DNA from: a virus
Length of the DNA: 27,692 bases
IMG/VR virus record: IMGVR_UViG_3300028609_000013
Coordinates: 1-27,692 of that record
Reading direction: 5' to 3' (one strand)
Part shown: positions 1 to 7,961 of the stretch, one piece after another
Position numbering within the stretch: position 1 is the stretch's first letter
Layout of the letters: each line of letters starts with the position of its first letter
Position numbers and translations under genes: made by a program
The notes under the pieces: generated by a model
Databases searched by the model: none
Told to the model about the DNA's origin: nothing
What the model saw: the letters and a program-made list of their open reading frames with translations, nothing else

Positions 1-920
1 CATTGGCAATCGATCGTCGGGTTCCAGCCAGGATATCGGTTCGCGAGCGGCCCACCAACCTCGATACAGGGCATCCACACCTCGTCTGGACCGTGCCAGA
101 TATACCAATCGTTCTCACAGGGATGTTCGTATGGTTCGCAACCGTCAGGGCAGTTCGCGTTCCGGGCGAGATGGTATTCCCGCGCGCTTTGAATCTCCGT
201 GGGAAGAGGGTGGGATTTATAAAAGAGCGCCCACCCAAAGCAGCGCGGGGGCTGCCAGTCTCCGTCTATGTCGTCCCTGCACTCGGTGAACAGAACTGCA
301 GGTGGGCGTGAGTCTAGGTTTGTGGCATAGGGGTCACCTTCCCATGGGTAATGGAACCGTGTCCACCGCCAGTAACGTGCAAGATTGTACTCGCCCTGTG
401 GATACCTGAGAATGGGTTCGCCGCAAAAACAGTCCCGCCCTCGACAGCGCTTGGCTACGAGATAGTATCCTGCGCGTCCGTAGCTCGCGTAATACTCGCA
501 AAAGCGCCCCTCGCACGGGCACTCTTCTGCCGGTTCCTCTTCGGGAATGCACTCCCGCCATACGGAAAGGCCCTGCCACTCACACGGAGGCCCTGGACAT
601 TTGTAGCCTGCTATGCAGGTCTGCTCCGCGGCCACATAGATCTGTCGTCCTGTGTCGAACTCGTAAATACAGTAGCCATATGTCGTCTCACTCGTCGTCG
701 TCGTCAGTGGCGGAGGGGGCGGAGGTAGATCGTAGCTGGTAGTCGTCGTTGTGGCCGATGGTGTACACGAGGACAGAAACGTGTCCCCGTTTTTCAGGAC
801 GATGCGAGGCGACACTCGCGGTGGCGCGCACTGGCACCCAGAGGGGCAGTCGCGGTCCCCGTGGGGCACCCACTGCCCGTTCCAGTAAGCGATTCTACAA
901 CGATAGAGACAGGTGGCCAT
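1..920 (-). CDS. Cysteine-rich putative tail/adsorption protein, 3' end beyond window
   Basis: This reading frame starts at ATG 920-918 and stays open for 306 codons to the left edge of the window, so the C terminus is missing. I translated it by hand from the complement and found no stop. The product has about 24 cysteines. Residues 4-33 (CLYRC...W...C...C.C..P) and 136-170 form Cys modules like those in the C-terminal half of the upstream protein. Between them lie two short Thr runs (57-61 and 73-76) around a stretch of six prolines. The start codon overlaps the upstream stop as TAATG, which favours translational coupling. No signal peptide is visible. It lies at the end of the tail gene cluster, so a fibre, spike or adsorption role is inferred from context only. 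The family is not recognised. The reading frame is well supported; the function is not. Confidence 0.75.
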   Translation of the reverse strand, partial: MATCLYRCRIAYWNGQWVPHGDRDCPSGCQCAPPRVSPRIVLKNGDTFLSSCTPSATTTTTSYDLPPPPPPLTTTTSETTYGYCIYEFDTGRQIYVAAEQTCIAGYKCPGPPCEWQGLSVWRECIPEEEPAEECPCEGRFCEYYASYGRAGYYLVAKRCRGRDCFCGEPILRYPQGEYNLARYWRWTRFHYPWEGDPYATNLDSRPPAVLFTECRDDIDGDWQPPRCFGWALFYKSHPLPTEIQSAREYHLARNANCPDGCEPYEHPCENDWYIWHGPDEVWMPCIEVGGPLANRYPGWNPTIDCQ

Positions 921-3844
921 TAGGGTGGTGGTTCTGTGCAGTTGTACCTAGGACAAACACACATGCAGCCGGCGATTCCAATAGTACCACAGACCGGCCG
1001 CGAGTTCTCTCCCTCACACCGGCCGCTTACGCGGTTGCCATCATAACATGGTACCGGAAGGGCAATGTCGGGGCACTGGCACCCGCTGTCGTCACCGAAA
1101 TCCTCGCACGAGTGTACGCGTATCCACTGGCCGCCCCGGCACTCCCAGACACAACTCCCCTGGCAGGGGATTTTTTCTGGAGGACCAGCACAAACGCAAT
1201 CCTGGCAGCGCTCTCGCCGCACTCTGCCCGACCACGTCCGGTACTCACACTCAAGGGCGTCGCCCGTTCTGCACGTTGATGTGTACAGTACCCACCCTGC
1301 TGGTCTGTCAGGCCACTCGCACCATATGTAGGTGCACTGACCACGACAGCGCAGTGGACGTGGACGGATAGGAGGTGCTCGCCTGATGCAGCGACTTTCG
1401 GTGTACTCACATATGTCCACTGGGGGAGGTGCGGCACACGGGCAGTCTGGGCAGCACGTGTTGGAAACGAGATATAGATCGCCATAGGGTGGCGCGGCAT
1501 ACCATACGCATCTGCCTGTCTCGCAGTCGCAATCGCGAGTGGTCGTTGTTGTAGTGCTCGGCAGTTCATCGCAGCACGGATGTCCAACGGGCCATGGTCC
1601 GCAGAGCTCATCGAGAGGCTGGCATTCCTCGGGAACCTCAGGACACTCATCTTTACTTGGTCTGCACTCTCCAAAAGCGACGTCGCCAACATCAATGTCC
1701 TCGCACTCCGACGGGTAGCAGCAGTGGCAGCCCGTGGAACACTCCATTGTCTCAGGATCATCGGTGTCCGTTCTGACAAACCCATACTCAGTCCAAACCC
1801 AGCTACACTCTCCCTCGCAGACCTCTGGAGTGGTGGTCGACGTAGATGTGGTGCAGTCACGGCCCTCAGGAAACGAGCTCTCCTCAGGGCATTCGTCCTG
1901 TTTTCGCTCTCGCTGCACGCACTGAGTGTACGTTGATTTACATTCGTAGTCCTGGGTTGTAGTTCCATGCTCTTCTAGGACGATCGTTTCCTCGTCGCAA
2001 CAAAACTCGGGATAACATGCCTCGCATCCCTCAGGACACGGCTCCTCGAGTTCCCAGTGGCCCTCGGTGTACCGCTGCCCAGTCTGCACCCATCGCCAGG
2101 AAGCAAGGCTCCCCTCGCAGGGCGCCTCCTCATCGCAGGAAACCGACCAGGAGGCACCTATGACGTCGCTATCGCACTCGACCTCCACTGGTTCTGGACA
2201 AAAACACGGCTGGTGGCATTCGTCCGCATCATCCAGTTTTACCCAGTAGTATCCTTCTGTACTCTGAATACACGTCCAGTAACAGAAGCAGGACGTGCAT
2301 GGATGCGCTGTTTCGCGCGCTTTTTCAGGATAGACTTTCCCCGGAGTATATCCGGGGTTGTATCCCGGCGGTGTTGTCGTTGTCGTGGTAGGGCAGTCCC
2401 ACCCCCAGTGCCGAGGCCAATGGGCCGCTCCCAACGATCGGATTGTTGCCCTAGCCGCATGGAGGTCGATTCGCAACCAGTCCGTTTGCTCGGGCAGCAA
2501 GGGTATGCCGGCCAGTGCATACTCAGCCACCTTTCCGCCGCGACCCAGGCGGCGCCACAGCCTGCGATGAATCGGGAAAAGGACCCGGTAAAGGCAGTCT
2601 TTGGAACAATTGGACTCCACAATTGCTATCTGCAACTCCCCCGGGGCAATCGGCAAGGTCCAGTTATCAAACGAGCGGTCCTCAGGAAACACCCCGTCTC
2701 TACACACCGGCGCCAACACATACAGGGACTGTACAGCTGTCCCCTCGATGATGGCCCCCGCAGTCCTGGGACCACTAATCGCGGCAGGCCGGCCGATCTT
2801 ACGAATGTAGACTATGTCTGTTACATGAGGGATCGCGCACAGATGCGCAGCCAGAGCATCGATAAGGGAGTCGGCTGGTATATCACTCTGTTGCCAGAGC
2901 ACTGTGTTGGGCACTGTGAGACAGTTATACTCATAGTCACTAGTCGTTGTTGTTGTACTAGTTGATGTTGTTGTGGTCGTAGTGGTGGTAGTTGTAGTCG
3001 CGCTTTTTGGGATGCATTCATACGTCGTTGTCGTTGTCGTTGTGCTCGTTGTCGTTGAGGTTGTAGCAAGGTATTCCGGTTGTTCGTCGTACCCGGGAAT
3101 CGATTCCCGCTGTTCGCCCTCGAGGTAGACAAAGAGCTCGCTGTACTGGCGTATCTCACGTGCCTGGAGATAACGACCGAGGATGGGATGACGAGCTATC
3201 TGGTGGAACACCTGCCGCGCAACCGCGGCCCAACTGCTGGTGTCGCGGAGAGAGACTCGCACCTCACGAAGAAAGTAACTCCACGACGAGAGAAGGACCA
3301 GATATACACCTGTCAAGCTAATCGGATCCGGACGACCTTTCTTGGCCTCCTCGTCCGCTTCCTCGTACTCGTTTGTGGTCGTTGTGGTGGTTACGGGGGT
3401 GTATGGGTAGGGGGAACGGAGCCAACCGATGCGCACCCACCCCACAGGAAACATGGGCAGTGAAAATCGGTCAACTACCTCCTGCTTGTCATCGAGGAAC
3501 ACTATCTCCAGTAGCGGTGCTGGGTGGTTTCTGGCTGTCAGCAGCACCGACCCTGGGAGCACCGTTATCAGTGAGGCGGGCCGAGTAGCGCCTGTGCACC
3601 ATAGGAGCACGCCCGGCTCGAGCTCTGGCACAGGATCCCACTCGAACGCTCCTAGAGGCAACCCAAGTCCCTGGGGCCCCACACCCCTGCCGCCCACATA
3701 TCCAGGTGTCCACGTCCGCCGCTGATAAAGCGATCGGTATGCAGGTAGCGCTCGGAGGCGCTCGATATGCTGCTCTACTGCATCATTATAGCCTGTAACA
3801 GCAATCGGGGCATCTACATATCTGTAAACGATCTGCATGCTCAC
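920..3844 (-). CDS. Large Thr-linker, cysteine-rich putative tail structural protein
   Basis: The protein has 974 residues in a modular layout. Three non-repetitive domains (about 1-150, 175-255 and 310-483) are separated by Thr linkers at 152-157, 261-302 and 485-491. From about 513 to the end follows a region with roughly 60 cysteines. Short Cys modules recur there with the pattern C-x-G-x-C-x-W/Y ... W ... C ... C-x-C-x-P, for example around CEGECSWVW and CQGSCVWEC. Start ATG 3844 overlaps the previous stop by ATGA. It lies downstream of the tape measure, where phages place baseplate, fibre and receptor-binding genes. Many disulfides and flexible Thr linkers would suit an exposed virion protein, but this is inference. 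I recognise no named family. The gene itself is certain from its length and overlaps. Confidence 0.85.
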   Translation of the reverse strand: MSMQIVYRYVDAPIAVTGYNDAVEQHIERLRALPAYRSLYQRRTWTPGYVGGRGVGPQGLGLPLGAFEWDPVPELEPGVLLWCTGATRPASLITVLPGSVLLTARNHPAPLLEIVFLDDKQEVVDRFSLPMFPVGWVRIGWLRSPYPYTPVTTTTTTNEYEEADEEAKKGRPDPISLTGVYLVLLSSWSYFLREVRVSLRDTSSWAAVARQVFHQIARHPILGRYLQAREIRQYSELFVYLEGEQRESIPGYDEQPEYLATTSTTTSTTTTTTTYECIPKSATTTTTTTTTTTSTSTTTTTSDYEYNCLTVPNTVLWQQSDIPADSLIDALAAHLCAIPHVTDIVYIRKIGRPAAISGPRTAGAIIEGTAVQSLYVLAPVCRDGVFPEDRSFDNWTLPIAPGELQIAIVESNCSKDCLYRVLFPIHRRLWRRLGRGGKVAEYALAGIPLLPEQTDWLRIDLHAARATIRSLGAAHWPRHWGWDCPTTTTTTPPGYNPGYTPGKVYPEKARETAHPCTSCFCYWTCIQSTEGYYWVKLDDADECHQPCFCPEPVEVECDSDVIGASWSVSCDEEAPCEGSLASWRWVQTGQRYTEGHWELEEPCPEGCEACYPEFCCDEETIVLEEHGTTTQDYECKSTYTQCVQRERKQDECPEESSFPEGRDCTTSTSTTTPEVCEGECSWVWTEYGFVRTDTDDPETMECSTGCHCCYPSECEDIDVGDVAFGECRPSKDECPEVPEECQPLDELCGPWPVGHPCCDELPSTTTTTTRDCDCETGRCVWYAAPPYGDLYLVSNTCCPDCPCAAPPPVDICEYTESRCIRRAPPIRPRPLRCRGQCTYIWCEWPDRPAGWVLYTSTCRTGDALECEYRTWSGRVRRERCQDCVCAGPPEKIPCQGSCVWECRGGQWIRVHSCEDFGDDSGCQCPDIALPVPCYDGNRVSGRCEGENSRPVCGTIGIAGCMCVCPRYNCTEPPP
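2372..2392 (-). repeat. ACN triplet run encoding Thr linker
   Basis: Consecutive ACN codons encode six or seven threonines at the border between the third globular region and the Cys-rich half of the 974-residue protein. Confidence 0.7.
2939..3064 (-). repeat. ACN triplet tract encoding long Thr/Ser linker
   Basis: About 42 codons, mostly ACN with a few TCN/AGT, encode a Thr/Ser linker (residues 261-302) interrupted by a short segment containing one cysteine. The tract is imperfect in the third codon position, so it is partly eroded, but its low complexity makes replication slippage and length variation between strains plausible. Confidence 0.8.
3374..3391 (-). repeat. ACN triplet run encoding Thr linker
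   Basis: Six consecutive ACN codons encode a Thr linker (residues 152-157) between the first and second globular regions of the 974-residue protein. Confidence 0.7.
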
Positions 3845-4323
3845 ATCAGAGCCCAGTCAAAATCAGCCTGAAAATCCATCGCGATGCTCACATAGGACAC
3901 GTTTCCCTCAACCGGTGATAGCCACTCTACAGGACCGGACGTAGTTGCGGCAAGGCAGCCCCGGAAATTGCCCTCCGGAGGCTCACCGTCGATCACTCGT
4001 TCAATGACTCGAGCACACATACTGTACAAAGAGCCATCAGCATCCGTTAACAACATAGTCATCGTACCTGGTTTCTCTGCGGCTAGTCGCACATACAGCC
4101 TCACCCGCACGATAAATTCCACTGTACATTGGTACCGGTTTTGTTCAGGTACCCGAAAACGCATATCGCGCGGGGACACGATGGCAAAAACAGCCCCCGG
4201 GGGGATCACATCAGGTGCTGTATCGGCCGCAGCAATGAGCACAGAGTCTGAGGGGAGCCTAAGGGCCTCAACAACCCGCTCTTTGAACCAGATCAAGATC
4301 TCTTGGGGGGTTACATCCGTCAT
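3841..4323 (-). CDS. Putative tail completion/terminator-like protein
   Basis: The product has 160 residues. An N-terminal helix (TPQEILIWFKERVVEAL) is followed by a beta-rich body, with alternating hydrophobic strands near residues 80-98 and a strand-like C terminus. Size and layout resemble phage tail terminator or tail completion proteins, which cap the tail tube and join it to the head. That assignment rests on general shape, not on a diagnostic motif. The position, after the tape measure and a large tail protein, is unusual for a tail terminator, so a baseplate component is an alternative. The start overlaps the upstream stop by ATGA and its own stop overlaps the next start the same way, so translation is probably coupled. 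Confidence 0.8.
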   Translation of the reverse strand: MTDVTPQEILIWFKERVVEALRLPSDSVLIAAADTAPDVIPPGAVFAIVSPRDMRFRVPEQNRYQCTVEFIVRVRLYVRLAAEKPGTMTMLLTDADGSLYSMCARVIERVIDGEPPEGNFRGCLAATTSGPVEWLSPVEGNVSYVSIAMDFQADFDWALM

Positions 4324-6380
4324 GCGAGCACCGGTCCAATCCTCTCGCTAAACACCAGTGGTAGACCCCCGTAGGCCTGCTGCTCCCCGGGCGGCACCAG
4401 ATAGGGTCGCACGATAACCGGCAGCGGAACGCCTTGTGGCGGTGCCCTGTCCAGCACCCACCGGGCTCTCATACTCATGCGGTAAATGTACGCGTCGCCA
4501 GTAGGGGAGAGCACTGGTGGATAATAGCGAAACGTCGGTTTGCCGATCAACCACCCTCTAATAGTGTATCGATCTCCACCGGGAAGCGTAACCTGCGTTT
4601 GAAAATCTCTCACGCTCGGAAGCTCGGGCAGCGACCCCACGCGCTCACAGTCATAACGGATCTCACGATAACATGCTGTAGCACCTACGCCGACCACTAT
4701 CGCTGAAACGGGCCCCGCGTCCGAGAGTCGCAGAGCGTGTCTTCCAGTATCGTAGCGATAGATATCCTGGATGCGTGTATAGGTGTACATCCCCAGACCA
4801 CTATCGGGAGCATACCGCCCGCGGATCTGTTCCGGCCACAGGTTTTCATACGGATCGAAGTCGTCGGCTTTGTAAACTATCGCCTCAACAGGGAAATCAG
4901 GTCTCCCCGGGGTCTCAGCCACAGTTTCTGGGGCATCACTTTGGGGTTTTCTGGCCTGGAACCATGGAGGCAACTCTTCTCCCTCAGGAAATCCGTGATC
5001 GCACCCGAATGGGTGCTGCAGGTAACACATGAACATCCGTATCAGTGTCCAGTCGCGCACGTCTGGGAAAGGAACCTGGGTGAACCCATAGGGATCACCC
5101 TTCCAACTGATGGCAGGATGATAGAGACGATCACCAAAGGGGTAGACAAACCGCGTTTGCTGTCCTCCAGGCACCGGCAGTTGCGGGATGTCCTCCACCC
5201 CGTCCTCAATCCCCTGAATTTCACGGCCGGCTTTAAAAATATGCGACTGAATGAAATTCTGTATGCCCTGAGAGTCGGTCGGCAAACTCTCAATCTCCAT
5301 GTTGAGCGACACCCGCGATTCCAGGCCGAACTCCTCCACAATCTCGCAGTCGCGAATAATAAACGCTGTGCCGTATTGGCTGGCTTTTTGCTTAAATTCA
5401 AGAAAAAAGTTCGCCAACTGAACAGCCCTTCGCACCAGCATAAACCGTGGCACGACTGGAGGACCAGTCAGAGTTATTTGTACACCTGCTATTGCTGTGG
5501 CCCCGTCCTGCACACGTCTGCGGTGGGTGATGTGCATGGTAGTCGCTGGCCAGGGCGCTGCGTCCTTTGTTTGTCTGTCCACTATCTCGTACTCCAGCCG
5601 CAGGCCGTCCTCTCTCACAGCAAACCGTGCAGACTCTCGCCGGAATCCAGGCTCAAGGGGAGGCCAACAAAACGGGCCCCTAAGTTCCTTCAGTGGCCCC
5701 TCCTGCACGTGCCCTTGTCTTTCAGGCGGGATCTTCACAACCGGTTTCGTACTGACGAGGCAACCACGTATGGTTCGTGTTATCGCAAAGTTGCTATCGA
5801 ACGATTCCTCGAGGGCCCACCTGTTGGAGATAACAGTAGGGCTAGGCAACGCACATAATTCCTCTACTGCCTTTCTCTGATATTCGTCACTGGGATAGTG
5901 TAACACCACGCTTTCCACTCTCCAGGAGATCGTGCACAGGCGATGGCCCATGATCGACAACACGCGTAGCTCCTGGGGTTGAGGGCCGTTGCGAAAATCG
6001 CGAAACGCATACCGGTTATCTATATAGGCCTGCGCAGGCTGAATATCCAGAACCGTCCGGTCATCGATTTGCCACTGACCACCGACCAGTCTATGTGTAC
6101 GAACGATCACCTGGAGCCTGCGTCGCGGCTCTCGCAGGGCAATAAACATATCCTCCAGCCGCCGCTGTGTATGCGGGCGCGACACGATGCCCCCGCCCTC
6201 AGGGTCGAACATCCATGCTCCTGGCGGGGCATCATGCGCGCCCAGGATCCCCTCTACGGTTATGCTGAACCGGGTATACAGCAGGTCAGTGCCTGAATCG
6301 TCATATACCATCTCCTGCCGGAAATCGCGGATATGGCAGTTGTAGATCTCTACGTTGTTATAACGAACAATTGTTGGCAT
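4320..6380 (-). CDS. Large putative tail/baseplate structural protein
   Basis: The product has 686 residues and no signal peptide or membrane segment. It looks mostly beta: the N terminus (VRYNNVEIYNCHIRDF ... FSITVEGILG) and later segments show strand-like alternation. It is the first gene after the tape measure, where many siphophages encode a distal tail protein or tail hub. A hub or baseplate role is therefore inferred from position only. Start ATG 6380 overlaps the tape-measure stop as TAATG. The stop overlaps the next gene by ATGA. Several plus-strand reading frames of up to 373 codons lie opposite this gene and look like shadows. I do not recognise the family. Confidence 0.85.
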   Translation of the reverse strand: MPTIVRYNNVEIYNCHIRDFRQEMVYDDSGTDLLYTRFSITVEGILGAHDAPPGAWMFDPEGGGIVSRPHTQRRLEDMFIALREPRRRLQVIVRTHRLVGGQWQIDDRTVLDIQPAQAYIDNRYAFRDFRNGPQPQELRVLSIMGHRLCTISWRVESVVLHYPSDEYQRKAVEELCALPSPTVISNRWALEESFDSNFAITRTIRGCLVSTKPVVKIPPERQGHVQEGPLKELRGPFCWPPLEPGFRRESARFAVREDGLRLEYEIVDRQTKDAAPWPATTMHITHRRRVQDGATAIAGVQITLTGPPVVPRFMLVRRAVQLANFFLEFKQKASQYGTAFIIRDCEIVEEFGLESRVSLNMEIESLPTDSQGIQNFIQSHIFKAGREIQGIEDGVEDIPQLPVPGGQQTRFVYPFGDRLYHPAISWKGDPYGFTQVPFPDVRDWTLIRMFMCYLQHPFGCDHGFPEGEELPPWFQARKPQSDAPETVAETPGRPDFPVEAIVYKADDFDPYENLWPEQIRGRYAPDSGLGMYTYTRIQDIYRYDTGRHALRLSDAGPVSAIVVGVGATACYREIRYDCERVGSLPELPSVRDFQTQVTLPGGDRYTIRGWLIGKPTFRYYPPVLSPTGDAYIYRMSMRARWVLDRAPPQGVPLPVIVRPYLVPPGEQQAYGGLPLVFSERIGPVLA

Positions 6381-7372
6381 TAGCGTGCCCTCGGTTCACG
6401 TGGTGGTGGAGGAACAGGCCGCCAGGCCTCCACGTCGGGCCCGCGGCCCCGTGATACCTGCAACAGTGCCGCTATTAGCGGATGAACCTCTGGAGGAGGC
6501 GGATTTTTTATCCCAGGAACCAGACTCGCCAAATGGTCCACGATGGAACCCAAGACGGCCAATACGCGATTGAAAAACGTACGCATGATTGAGGCCATCT
6601 GCTGAGAGAGAATTTGAATATGCCGCGTACTATCCAACAGTTCACGATAGCTCTGGAGCTCTCGCTGCCACTGCGGCGCTAGTGCAGCAGCTACGGCGGC
6701 TCTTTCTCGACGCCTGTATACCTCGACAAGCGCCCTCATCCCAGCAGCAGCCGGGGACACATCCGCGAACTGGTCAAAGATCGCCAAAAGGCGACTGCCT
6801 GCTTTTTCCGCAGCGTGCGCGATCATTTGAAACGATTTAACTAGTGCAAAACCCCCAACTGCCAGAAGCCCCAGGGCCTTCAAAACAGGCAGAAACGCGG
6901 GGGCCAGTCTCGCGGCTGCGGCCTCTCCAGCAGGGGTGGCCGGCGGTCTAGCTCCTAGAATGCCCGGAGCCGCTGCAGTTTCAGCCACTCGCACTGCACC
7001 TACCCCTAGCATCGGTCGTGGAGGTGCTCGCCTGGCTATAGGTGGAGGGGAGGGCGGTGCGGGGATAAGAGGCGGCTCTGCCGCTCGCCTCTCTACCGTA
7101 GGCACCCGTACACCTTCCACTGCCTGACTTCCCAAGTCTACAACTTGCTCAAGCTTGTCATCTATTTCCTCCTGCGTTCGGGCCACCGCGGCCAGCCCCT
7201 CCGCTACTCGCTGAACCAGCCCAACCCGCTCAGCCAGTTCCGTCAATCGGGGCCGTTCCTCTGCAACTGCACCCTGAGTGGTCGCCGCCCCAGGGATGCG
7301 TGCTGTTGCCGCAGCCTGTTGTGTGCCGGCCCGAATCTGTCTGAGAATGTGAAGGAATAGCCGGGCAATCAC
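6380..7372 (-). CDS. Short tape measure-like protein
   Basis: The product has 330 residues and uses a GTG start at 7372, overlapping the stop of the frameshifted chaperone frame (GTGA). Tape measure proteins fix tail length, thread through the tube and often contain hydrophobic segments. Here the N-terminal third is Ala/Glu/Arg-rich and helix-prone. Residues about 85-145 are rich in Pro and Ala. A hydrophobic segment (FLPVLKALGLLAVGGFALV) lies near 165-185. A long helical region and a Pro-rich tail follow. The best evidence is position: it directly follows the slippery-site tail chaperones, the classic G/GT-to-tape-measure order. At 330 residues it is short; the usual rule of about 0.15 nm per residue implies a tail near 50 nm. 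An internal virion protein is the alternative. Confidence 0.75.
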   Translation of the reverse strand: MIARLFLHILRQIRAGTQQAAATARIPGAATTQGAVAEERPRLTELAERVGLVQRVAEGLAAVARTQEEIDDKLEQVVDLGSQAVEGVRVPTVERRAAEPPLIPAPPSPPPIARRAPPRPMLGVGAVRVAETAAAPGILGARPPATPAGEAAAARLAPAFLPVLKALGLLAVGGFALVKSFQMIAHAAEKAGSRLLAIFDQFADVSPAAAGMRALVEVYRRRERAAVAAALAPQWQRELQSYRELLDSTRHIQILSQQMASIMRTFFNRVLAVLGSIVDHLASLVPGIKNPPPPEVHPLIAALLQVSRGRGPDVEAWRPVPPPPREPRAR

Positions 7373-7949
7373 TTGAGGAACTCCGCACGTGCCTTGTACA
7401 GCTGATACTGTACTCTCCCAGTTTCAGGATCGTCAAACAGCACCTCGAAAGCCGTCTGGGGTATCTCGCCTAGGGCCATAGATACAGCCATCATCGTGGG
7501 CCATGCGCGTAGCAGTAGAAACTCGTTGAGGTGTAACTCTAAACACACTGAGAGAGAAGGGTCGTCTATAGGGGCGCCTGGGATTTTCCAGACCCAGTCT
7601 CCGTAGAGGGCTGCGGCCCGAATCCATGGTCTACTTTTTTTTTAAGATGCTCCAAATGGTGCAAAAATCGCTGGAACAACACCACGATCTCACTCTCTGT
7701 TAGTCCTGAGCCAGTCTCGGGATCAAAGCGGCGAAGACCGAAAATCTCCTCTATCGCTTTCAAAAATTCGCTTGTCTCCGGCTCTTTTTGTTCGTCCACT
7801 GCAGGCAGGAGCGACACGATATCTGGATCGTGGTGCAGGATACGCCTGTACAGATAGAGCACATCTCCCCATACGATCCGGCGGCCGTTGTAGTACCGGA
7901 ATAGCGCACCAGACCTTTTTAATCTCCAGCGCCGATATATCCGCAGCAT
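7369..7949 (-). CDS. Tail assembly chaperone fusion made by -1 frameshift (GT-type)
   Basis: The zero-frame ORF contains CTT AAA AAA AAA GTA. Slipping back one base on the A9 run gives AGT AGA CCA and an open frame of 88 codons ending at TGA 7371-7369. The fusion would be 105 + 88 = 193 residues. The -1 frame has a TAA stop directly before the run (7644-7642), so it is reached naturally only through the slip or a weak internal start. The extension, from SRPWIRAAALYGDW to YKARAEFLK, looks like real protein, with Trp, Tyr and acidic residues in a helical pattern. Known siphophages make G and GT chaperones this way just before the tape measure; they bind tape measure and tube subunits. The start is shared with the short form. 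Confidence 0.8.
7566..7949 (-). CDS. Tail assembly chaperone, short (G-type) product
   Basis: This is the unshifted product of 127 residues. It is basic at the N terminus (MLRIYRRWRLKRSG) and then acidic and helical. Three lysine codons (AAA x3, residues 103-105) form the slippery run, after which 22 further residues are read before TAG. It starts 12 bases after the portal stop. In siphophages the short form is made in excess over the frameshifted form and acts as a chaperone for tail tube assembly around the tape measure. Sequence similarity to a named family was not seen; the call rests on size, the slippery site and the following tape measure. Confidence 0.8.
   Translation of the reverse strand: MLRIYRRWRLKRSGALFRYYNGRRIVWGDVLYLYRRILHHDPDIVSLLPAVDEQKEPETSEFLKAIEEIFGLRRFDPETGSGLTESEIVVLFQRFLHHLEHLKKKVDHGFGPQPSTETGSGKSQAPL
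7635..7643 (-). other. A9 slippery sequence for programmed -1 ribosomal frameshift
   Basis: Nine consecutive A bases on the minus strand are read as AAA AAA AAA in the zero frame. The heptamer A AAA AAA fits the X XXY YYZ rule for -1 slippage. The -1 frame is closed just before the run and open for 88 codons after it. I did not establish a downstream stimulatory hairpin. Confidence 0.8.
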
Positions 7950-7961
7950 GGGATAATCGCT

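Noticed and set aside
749-1279. Plus-strand frame of 176 codons near the left edge
   Set aside because: It is antisense to the Cys-rich genes; no ribosome site or family pattern.
1027-1968. Minus-strand frame of 313 codons in another phase of the Cys-rich gene
   Set aside because: It overlaps the 974-codon frame, which continues through it with clear Cys modules and TAATG/ATGA junctions; the alternative product is Arg/Ser/Ala-rich without pattern.
2057-2965. Plus-strand open frame of 302 codons
   Set aside because: It is antisense to the Thr/Cys-rich gene; its composition is what the complement of that gene would give.
4737-5858. Plus-strand open frame of 373 codons
   Set aside because: It lies wholly opposite the 686-codon tail gene, has no ribosome site and no recognisable protein pattern, and every other gene is on the minus strand.
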